Positions 7,051-12,189 of a stretch of DNA of 12,189 nt are shown one piece after another (the first letter of the stretch is position 1; each line of letters starts with the position of its first letter). Under the pieces are notes generated by a model. It saw only the letters and a list, made by a program, of their open reading frames with translations, did no database searches and was not told the DNA's origin. The translations under genes and the position numbers were made by a program. Origin of the DNA: Syntrophomonas sp. UBA4911 (lineage in GTDB: Bacteria > Bacillota > Syntrophomonadia > Syntrophomonadales > Syntrophomonadaceae). The DNA is taken from positions 8,866 to 21,054 of the forward strand of contig DHCD01000082.1 of assembly GCA_002398105.1 (NCBI GenBank), in the 5' to 3' direction.

Positions 7051-8229
7051 ATGGCAATTAAGAATGCAAAATTAAAAATTAAAGATTGTAACGGTATGGG
7101 GATGTATATACATATCCCCTTTTGTATTAAAAAGTGCCGTTACTGTGACTTTTACTCTCTTCCCGGGAAAAATGAATCCGATTTGGACAATTATGTCCGG
7201 GCGCTGTTAAAGGAAATTAGAATCCGGGGCGAGCAGATGCCGGCGGTGCAGTTGGAAAGCATCTATCTGGGAGGGGGGACTCCGAGTATGCTGGACGGGC
7301 GCCAGCTGGGTTCGATTATAAGAGCCTGCGGCGATAATTTTACTATTATCCCCGGGGCTGAGATAAGTATGGAAGCTAATCCGGCTACCCTGGATAAAGC
7401 CAAGCTGGCAGCAATGGAAGCAGCGGGCATAAACCGTCTGTCCCTCGGGGTGCAAAGCTTTTTTGACGATGAATTGGCCTTAATGGGAAGGGTACATGAT
7501 GCAGCCGCGGTAAGAGAAACGGTGGAGCTGATTCATAGCCGGGGCTGGGAAAACTTTAACCTGGACCTTATTTACGGGCTGCCGGGCCAGTCACTGAAAA
7601 GGTGGTGGCAGAATCTCAAGCAGGCCCTGGACTGCAAGCCTTGTCACCTGTCGCTTTACCTGCTGCAGCTGGAGGAACACACTCCGATGGGAAAAGATGC
7701 GGCCCAGGGCAGGCTGCAGATGTTGGATGAGGATGAAGAATGGCGTATGTATAACCTGGCTATGGAGTACCTGGCCGAAAGAGGATTTGTTCACTATGAA
7801 ATATCCAACTTCTGCCGTCCGGGCTGGGAATGCCGCCATAATCTGGTCTACTGGCAGGGAAGAGAATATCTGGGTTTGGGGGCGGGAGCCGTGAGCTTTG
7901 TTGCCGGCAGCCGCTATATGAACCAGCCTGACTTTAAGGGCTATACCGGTGCTTTAATATCGGGTGAGCAATGGCCGATAAAAGAACTGGAGCGTATGGA
8001 GGGACGGGAATTAATGATTGACGCCCTCATACTGGGGTTGAGGCTATGTGAAGGCATTGATTTGGCCCATTTTCAGCAACGCTTCGGGGTAGATATTTCC
8101 AGCGAGTATAAAGGAATAATTGTGCAATATATGAATAGAGGATTATTGAATATAGAAAACGGACGTCTTAGCTTTACTAAAGCGGGTTATTTTCTTTCTA
8201 ATCAGGTTCTAAGCCAATTTATGGACTGA
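7051..8229 (+). CDS. hemW: Radical SAM haem chaperone HemW (HemN-like)
   Basis: This is a 392-residue radical-SAM protein. The [4Fe-4S]/SAM motif CIKKCRYC (C25, C29, C32) is followed by DFYS rather than the extra cysteine of HemN, marking it as HemW rather than coproporphyrinogen dehydrogenase. Other family signatures are YIHIPFC (19-25), GGGTPS (74-79), EANP (108-111), NRLSLGVQS (128-136), LDLIYGLPGQS (171-181), HNLVYW (263-268) followed by YLGLGAGA, and the HemN C-terminal helical domain. HemW binds haem and is thought to deliver it to target proteins; older annotation as oxygen-independent coproporphyrinogen oxidase is probably wrong. The ATG at 7051 has AGAGGGAG very close upstream. The lysine-rich first 15 residues are unusual, and ATG 7096 or 7102 would give the more typical N-terminus but lacks a Shine-Dalgarno. 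It lies between lepA and hrcA, as in Bacillus. Confidence 0.95.
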   Translation: MAIKNAKLKIKDCNGMGMYIHIPFCIKKCRYCDFYSLPGKNESDLDNYVRALLKEIRIRGEQMPAVQLESIYLGGGTPSMLDGRQLGSIIRACGDNFTIIPGAEISMEANPATLDKAKLAAMEAAGINRLSLGVQSFFDDELALMGRVHDAAAVRETVELIHSRGWENFNLDLIYGLPGQSLKRWWQNLKQALDCKPCHLSLYLLQLEEHTPMGKDAAQGRLQMLDEDEEWRMYNLAMEYLAERGFVHYEISNFCRPGWECRHNLVYWQGREYLGLGAGAVSFVAGSRYMNQPDFKGYTGALISGEQWPIKELERMEGRELMIDALILGLRLCEGIDLAHFQQRFGVDISSEYKGIIVQYMNRGLLNIENGRLSFTKAGYFLSNQVLSQFMD

Positions 8230-8238
8230 TTCAGAGGC

Positions 8239-8267
8239 TTGACAAAGGATAATACAGGTGCTATTTT
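8239..8267 (+). promoter_or_regulatory. Sigma-A promoter of the hrcA heat-shock operon
   Basis: A perfect TTGACA (8239-8244) is followed after 17 bp by TATTTT (8262-8267, four of six matches). Transcription would begin near 8274, just before the CIRCE element, the position expected for HrcA repression of a vegetative promoter. It starts about 10 bp after the hemW stop codon. Confidence 0.8.
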
Positions 8268-8281
8268 TTAGTAAACACTGA

Positions 8282-8308
8282 TTAGCACTCAATAGAAGAG
8301 AGTGCTAA
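8282..8308. promoter_or_regulatory. CIRCE operator (HrcA binding site)
   Basis: TTAGCACTC (8282-8290), a 9-bp spacer and GAGTGCTAA (8300-8308) match the CIRCE consensus exactly in both arms and in spacer length. It lies directly downstream of the promoter and 16 bp before the hrcA ATG. HrcA bound here blocks transcription; CIRCE in the leader RNA is also known to affect transcript stability. Confidence 0.98.
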
Positions 8309-8313
8309 CAGGC

Positions 8314-8319
8314 AGGTGA
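8314..8319 (+). promoter_or_regulatory. Ribosome binding site fixing the hrcA start at ATG 8325
   Basis: AGGTGA, matching the 3' part of the Shine-Dalgarno consensus, lies 5 nt before ATG 8325. A GTG at 8316 is in frame but falls inside this site and has no RBS of its own. HrcA proteins typically begin close to the DER..IL motif, which fits the ATG. Confidence 0.6.
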
Positions 8320-8324
8320 GAAAA

Positions 8325-9350
8325 ATGATACTGGATGAAAGAAAAAAACTGATTCTTGAATCCATCATCAGGGATTATGTAGAGACGGCGGAACCAGTCG
8401 GCTCCCGGGCGGTGGTTAAAAAGCATGGACTTAAAATCAGCGCGGCTACCGTACGTAACGAGATGTCTGATCTGGAGGAAATGGGGTATCTGGAACAGCC
8501 CCATACTTCGGCGGGCCGTATCCCATCCCAGAAAGGGTTCCGCTACTATGTGGACTGCATGATGGAAAAAGAAACTCTGGATGAGAAAGAGACCGAGTTC
8601 TTGCTGCACCTGCTTGACGACAGTTTTCAGGAACTGAATGAACTGATACAGAAAATCGGTCATTATCTGGCTCGAATTACCAACTATGCTTCCTTTGTTA
8701 TTGTTCCCTCAATTAATTTGAGTAAGTTCAAATACCTGCAGCTGATACCGATTGAGGAAGGGAAGGCTCTGCTGCTGCTGGTAACCGATCTGGGAGTGGT
8801 AATGCACCGCCAGATCGAAGTACCCGGGTCGATTAAGGCTGCGGAATTGGATTTGATTGGGCGGGTGCTCAATCAGATTCTGGCCGGAAAAAAACTGGCG
8901 GAAGTACAGCGCGGTGATCTGCAGGCATTAAGGGAAGAACTTAAGCAACGCAGGCGGGTAATCGACCGCGCTCTGGAAGCTATAGAAAGCCTGCTGGCAA
9001 ATTCCAATGAGGAAAGAGTTATGATAAGCGGAGCCCTTAATATCCTGAATGAGCCTGAGTTTAAAGATGTGGATAAATTGAGAAGAATACTGGCTTTCCT
9101 GGAAGAAGAGAGTATGCTTAAAAATCTGCTCCCTGATAATATCGGCAATAAGGTCGATATCCGGATAGGGAAAGAAAACCAGTCCCAAGCCATTCAGGAA
9201 TTGAGCCTGGTGTTTTCCGGGTACCAGACTCAGGGAGAAAAAGGCTGGATGGGATTGATGGGGCCAATACGGATGGAGTACTGGAAAGCGGCCGGTAGTC
9301 TGGATTCAGTTCGGGAAATTATAGAAGAAATTATCAAAAAACGCTTTTAG
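8325..9350 (+). CDS. hrcA: Heat-inducible transcription repressor HrcA
   Basis: From ATG 8325 this is a 341-residue protein of normal HrcA length. The N-terminal winged helix (about 1-75) carries the family pattern DERKKLILESIIRDYVETAEPVGS, then SAATVRNEMSDLEEMGYLEQ and PHTSAGRIPSQKGFRYYVD. A GAF-like middle/dimerisation region with a variable insertion follows, and the C-terminal part includes FSGYQTQGEKGWMGLMGPIRMEY, where HrcA proteins usually read a version of GxxxGxIGxxGPxRxxY. HrcA represses class I heat-shock genes by binding CIRCE and depends on a GroEL-type chaperonin for active folding in Bacillus. It is the first gene of the operon and sits directly behind its own CIRCE, giving autoregulation. 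Whether the Group III chaperonin encoded next can take over the folding role of GroEL is an open question raised by the context. Confidence 0.98.
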   Translation: MILDERKKLILESIIRDYVETAEPVGSRAVVKKHGLKISAATVRNEMSDLEEMGYLEQPHTSAGRIPSQKGFRYYVDCMMEKETLDEKETEFLLHLLDDSFQELNELIQKIGHYLARITNYASFVIVPSINLSKFKYLQLIPIEEGKALLLLVTDLGVVMHRQIEVPGSIKAAELDLIGRVLNQILAGKKLAEVQRGDLQALREELKQRRRVIDRALEAIESLLANSNEERVMISGALNILNEPEFKDVDKLRRILAFLEEESMLKNLLPDNIGNKVDIRIGKENQSQAIQELSLVFSGYQTQGEKGWMGLMGPIRMEYWKAAGSLDSVREIIEEIIKKRF

Positions 9351-9351
9351 A

Positions 9352-9367
9352 TGGTGCCGAGGCATCA
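9352..9367 (+). other. Small hairpin right after the hrcA stop codon
   Basis: In the 83-bp hrcA-chaperonin gap the RNA can fold TGGTGC against GCATCA with a CGAG tetraloop (six pairs, one G-U). A T-rich but interrupted stretch (CTTTCCTT) follows, not a proper terminator tract. It could be a processing or attenuation site that sets the ratio of repressor to chaperones, but the stem is short and may be chance. Confidence 0.3.
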
Positions 9368-9433
9368 CTTTCCTTGGCGGCTTTTGCCTCTTTCGGGGAA
9401 AGCTTAGCTAAAACTTTTAAGTAGGAGGCCTTT

Positions 9434-10999
9434 ATGCCGGATAAGCTGCTTGCTGATGGTCAGGAAAAAGATGATAAATTTCAGACCCTTCTGAACAATA
9501 CCAATGTCGCCCGGATAATATCTTCGACCGTGGAGGGAACCATAGGTCCGCGGGGGCTGGATATAATGATGGTTGACCGTTTTGGCGACGTGGTGGTAAC
9601 CAATGATGGCGTCACTATATTGCGATACATGGATGTCAGCCATCCGGTGGCCCATATGATTATAAATGCCGCCCGGGCCCAGCAGGCGGAAGCGGGGGAT
9701 GGCACCACCACTGCTACTATAATTGCCAGCGCCCTGGTGGCTGAGGGCGCGGCCCAGGTTTTAAAGGGAGTACCGGTTACCCGGGTAATAGAAGGAATCA
9801 ACCGCGGTATAGAAACCGCCCGACAAAAAATTGCAGCCAGCAGCCTGGAGATAGAATGCCTTGACGATCAGAGGCTGGTTGACATTGCCGTTATCGCCGG
9901 TCGGGGTCAGCAGGATTTGGCCGGACTGGTAGTGGAGGGAGCCAGGCTGGTGGGAAGGGATAAACTGCTGGATCCTGATTTTAAGTTGGCGGATGCGGTT
10001 ATTGCCCGGGAAGGAACTCAGAACCAGGTTTTCCGAGGGGTACTGATCAATAAGCAGACTCTGAATAAAGAAATGCCATCCAGCCTGGAACAGGCAATTG
10101 TCCTGGCTATAGACGACGCCTTGCAGCCGGAGGATCTGAATCGGGAAGCCATGAAGACCGAAGCCGGTTTCCAGTATTATCTGCAGGCCCGACAGCAGTA
10201 TGAAGACAATTTAAACCGGTTGCTGGAGCTGGGGGTAAATCTCATAGCAGTCGACCGGAGTATAGACGCGATAGCGGAGGAGATATTTACTGAAGCAGGG
10301 ATAATGGTTATACAGAGAGTTTCCTCCCGGGAAATGGATAGGTTGTGCCAGCACACGGGAGCTAAAAAAATAAAGGCCAATGCCTTGAATCGCCCGGCCC
10401 AGGTGCTGAAAAAATATCTGGGTTATGCGGAGCGGGTCAAGGTGGATGAGAAGCTTAAGCATACCTGCATCTACGGCGGTAAGGCTCAAAATCTGGCCAC
10501 CTTGATAGTCGGCGCCTCTACCGGAGAGGTGGTGGATGAGCGGGAACGTATGGCCAAAGACGCAGCCGCTTCCTTGCAGGCCGCCTTGCAGGGCGGCATC
10601 GTACCCGGAGGAGGAGCCCTGGAGATATGGCTGGCGGGCGAACTGGAAGAACTGGCCCGGGAGGACGGAGATATGAGCTCTTACGGAGTGTTGGCGGTAC
10701 GCGAGGCCTTGATCAAACCATTTACCTGTATGGTCAGTAATTCCGGCTTTAATCCCCTGGAAAAACTGGGGAATATTATTGCGGCCCAGAAAAAGAAGGG
10801 GAAAAACAGCATATCCTTTGATGCGGACAGCGGAGAGCTGATAGATGTTATGGAACACGGAATTTTTGATCCTACCCCGGTAAAGCTGCATGCCTTAAAA
10901 ACGGCCGGGGAAGTGGCGACTTCCATATTACGCATAAATACGGTTATTAAAATGAAGAATGATGAAGCTGACCCTGATAATATAGATATGATGGAATAG
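9434..10999 (+). CDS. Group III (archaeal/thermosome-like) chaperonin
   Basis: This 521-residue chaperonin resembles archaeal thermosomes and CCT more than GroEL. In order: ARIISSTVEGTIGPRGLD (26-43), DVVVTNDGVTILR (52-64) and AGDGTTTATI (87-96) in the first equatorial part; apical-domain features such as GVLINKQTLNKEMP (202-215); VDERERMAKDAAASLQAAL (367-385) with catalytic-type D376; GGIVPGGGALE (387-397); and the closing motif IFDPTPVKLHALKTAGEVATSILRIN (477-502). All ATPase residues seem present. The tail is acidic (NDEADPDNIDMME), without the GroEL GGM repeats. Proteins of this class, studied in Carboxydothermus hydrogenoformans, form double rings with a built-in lid and need no GroES. 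AGGAGG lies 5 nt before the ATG. Its place between hrcA and grpE puts it under CIRCE control with the DnaK system. Class is confident; clients are unknown. Confidence 0.95.
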   Translation: MPDKLLADGQEKDDKFQTLLNNTNVARIISSTVEGTIGPRGLDIMMVDRFGDVVVTNDGVTILRYMDVSHPVAHMIINAARAQQAEAGDGTTTATIIASALVAEGAAQVLKGVPVTRVIEGINRGIETARQKIAASSLEIECLDDQRLVDIAVIAGRGQQDLAGLVVEGARLVGRDKLLDPDFKLADAVIAREGTQNQVFRGVLINKQTLNKEMPSSLEQAIVLAIDDALQPEDLNREAMKTEAGFQYYLQARQQYEDNLNRLLELGVNLIAVDRSIDAIAEEIFTEAGIMVIQRVSSREMDRLCQHTGAKKIKANALNRPAQVLKKYLGYAERVKVDEKLKHTCIYGGKAQNLATLIVGASTGEVVDERERMAKDAAASLQAALQGGIVPGGGALEIWLAGELEELAREDGDMSSYGVLAVREALIKPFTCMVSNSGFNPLEKLGNIIAAQKKKGKNSISFDADSGELIDVMEHGIFDPTPVKLHALKTAGEVATSILRINTVIKMKNDEADPDNIDMME

Positions 11000-11014
11000 A
11001 GGTGATTTTAATCC

Positions 11015-11575
11015 ATGGAAAGCAAGGACATGGAAAACCAGGAACAGGTCAAAGCAGAAATAAATGAACAGGAAGGCAGTACCATACCAGGTAAAGCTAA
11101 AGAAGCCGACGAAATCACTGCTTTAAGCCAGGAACTGGCCAGGCAGCAGGAGGAAAGTAAAAAATACTATGACCTTTATCTCAGATCCCTGGCCGAAATG
11201 GATAACTTTAAAAAGCGCAGCGCCCGGGACAAGGAAGAGTACAGTAAATATGCCGCCCTGCCGCTGATTAAAAAACTGCTGCCGGTTATAGACGACCTGG
11301 AAAGGGCCCTGACCCAATTTAACAGCAGCCAAGATCTGGAGGCTCTGAGCAAAGGGGTGGAGATGATTTCCAGGAATCTGCAGGAGCTTATGAAGAGTGA
11401 AGGGGTAGAGCGGGTGGAGGCCATGGGAAAACCGTTTGACCCTGAATACCATCAGCCCCTGCTGGTGGAGGAAAGTGGCGAGCATCCTGAAAATACAATT
11501 ATTGAGGAGCTGCAAACAGGGTATACTCTTCATGGCCGGGTTATAAGGCCCAGCCTGGTGAAGGTTAGCAAATAA
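11015..11575 (+). CDS. grpE: Nucleotide exchange factor GrpE
   Basis: This is a 186-residue protein of normal GrpE size. A charged, probably disordered N-terminus (1-30) precedes a long coiled-coil helix (about 32-80: ELARQQEESKKYYDLYLRSLAE, MDNFKKRSARDKEEY). A four-helix-bundle section follows (about 82-127, LPLIKKLLPVIDDLERAL), then the beta domain with the signature GKPFDPEYHQPLL (138-150) and GYTLHGRVIRPSLVKV (169-184). GrpE dimers release ADP from DnaK and act as a thermosensor. The gene lies 15 bp after the chaperonin stop; its Shine-Dalgarno AGGTGA follows immediately on that stop codon and lies 9 nt before the ATG, so both are clearly on one transcript. An internal ATG at 11030 is possible but less well placed. 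Confidence 0.97.
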   Translation: MESKDMENQEQVKAEINEQEGSTIPGKAKEADEITALSQELARQQEESKKYYDLYLRSLAEMDNFKKRSARDKEEYSKYAALPLIKKLLPVIDDLERALTQFNSSQDLEALSKGVEMISRNLQELMKSEGVERVEAMGKPFDPEYHQPLLVEESGEHPENTIIEELQTGYTLHGRVIRPSLVKVSK

Positions 11576-11617
11576 TAGAACCTGACTTTTCTATATTAAT
11601 CTGGAGGTGTTTTTATA

Positions 11618-12189
11618 ATGAGTAAGGTTGTCGGGATTGACCTGGGTACCACCAACTCATGTATTGCTGTCATGGAAGGCAGCGAAGCAGCTGTTATCGC
11701 CAATGCCGAAGGCGAACGCACCACTCCTTCGGTAGTCGGCTTTTCCAAAGCGAATGAGAGATTGGTGGGACGCATTGCCAGGCGGCAGGCCATAACCAAT
11801 CCTGAAAGGACCGTAGTATCCATAAAGAGGAAGATGGGTACTGATTATAAAGTGGATATTGACGGCAAGAAATATACTCCCCAGGAAATATCCGCTATGA
11901 TTCTGCAAAAACTGAAAACGGATGCGGAAGCTTATTTGGGCGAGAAAATAACCCAGGCGGTAATAACCGTTCCGGCTTATTTTACTGATTCCCAGCGTCA
12001 GGCTACCAAGGATGCCGGTAAAATCGCGGGCCTGGAAGTTTTAAGAATTATAAATGAGCCTACGGCAGCTGCTCTGGCTTATGGCCTGGACAAAGACGAC
12101 ACCCAGACCATCCTGGTTTTTGACCTGGGTGGAGGTACCTTTGATGTCTCCATACTGGAAATAGGCGACGGAGTATTTGAGGTTAAAGC
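11618..12189 (+). CDS. dnaK: Hsp70 chaperone DnaK, N-terminal 190 residues (cut by window edge)
   Basis: The frame is open from ATG 11618 to the window end. It gives the start of the Hsp70 ATPase domain: GIDLGTTNSC (6-15, phosphate 1), ERTTPSVVGF (33-42), VGRIARRQAITNPERTV (50-66), AVITVPAYFTDSQRQATKDAG (114-134), INEPTAAALAYG (145-156) and FDLGGGTFDVSIL (168-180, phosphate 2). Between KRKMGTDYKV and the next strand it lacks the roughly two-dozen-residue insertion found in Gram-negative DnaK, which supports a Gram-positive host. GGAGGTG lies 8 nt before the start. The gene is 42 bp after grpE with no promoter or terminator visible between them. DnaJ would be expected beyond the right edge. 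Confidence 0.98.
   Translation, partial: MSKVVGIDLGTTNSCIAVMEGSEAAVIANAEGERTTPSVVGFSKANERLVGRIARRQAITNPERTVVSIKRKMGTDYKVDIDGKKYTPQEISAMILQKLKTDAEAYLGEKITQAVITVPAYFTDSQRQATKDAGKIAGLEVLRIINEPTAAALAYGLDKDDTQTILVFDLGGGTFDVSILEIGDGVFEVK

Noticed and set aside
6745..7057. Several short overlapping open frames on both strands in the lepA-hemW gap
   Set aside because: They mirror the palindromic element, have odd composition, no good RBS and no recognisable domain; they look like by-products of the inverted repeat.
8316..8324. GTG start for hrcA
   Set aside because: The GTG is part of the AGGTGA Shine-Dalgarno that serves ATG 8325, and has no ribosome binding site itself.
10211..10891. 226-codon minus-strand open frame antisense to the chaperonin
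   Set aside because: It is antisense to a gene with clear family motifs throughout, and no RBS or known domain supports it.
9434..10999. Calling the chaperonin groEL
   Set aside because: The motif pattern (GPRGLD, VVVTNDGVTILR, DPTPVKLHALKTA) is thermosome/CCT-like, there is no GGM tail and no groES beside it.

Overview
This window carries chromosomal housekeeping DNA from what looks like an anaerobic Bacillota (Clostridia) bacterium, of the kind found among Syntrophomonadaceae, Peptococcaceae and Carboxydothermus relatives. Three things point that way. The gene order lepA-hemW-hrcA-(x)-grpE-dnaK is the Gram-positive heat-shock layout. DnaK lacks the N-terminal ATPase-domain insertion seen in Gram-negative DnaK. 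The gene between hrcA and grpE encodes an archaeal-like (Group III) chaperonin, known from a limited set of mostly Clostridia-type bacteria. The species cannot be fixed from the sequence alone.

Layout. Positions 1-4771 hold a tightly packed minus-strand cluster, read right to left: a TPR protein (3326-4771), a large double glycosyltransferase-TPR protein (1018-3324) and a glycosyltransferase running off the left edge (1-1021). The genes are 1 bp apart or overlap by 4 bp, so they are probably one translationally coupled operon. A 171-bp divergent intergenic region (4772-4942) follows, with a good sigma-A promoter for lepA. Then come lepA (4943-6742, TTG start), a ~308-bp gap holding a ~211-bp imperfect palindromic element (6771-6981), and hemW (7051-8229). 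A second sigma-A promoter and a perfect CIRCE operator (8282-8308) introduce the heat-shock operon: hrcA (8325-9350), the Group III chaperonin (9434-10999), grpE (11015-11575) and the 5' part of dnaK (11618 to the right edge).

How the genes work together. HrcA should bind CIRCE and repress its own operon, so the Hsp70 system (DnaK, GrpE and presumably DnaJ beyond the edge) and the Group III chaperonin would be induced together by heat or misfolded protein. LepA (EF4) assists translation or ribosome assembly, and HemW is a radical-SAM haem-handling protein; both are the usual upstream neighbours. The minus-strand cluster is unrelated in function. It probably glycosylates a cell-surface or flagellar product, or a protein, with TPR segments acting as binding scaffolds; its substrate is unknown.

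Most worth a second look: the chaperonin within the CIRCE operon, the palindromic element between lepA and hemW, and the duplicated GT-TPR protein whose second catalytic domain has lost a metal-binding aspartate. I saw no tRNA, rRNA, CRISPR array or intact insertion sequence.
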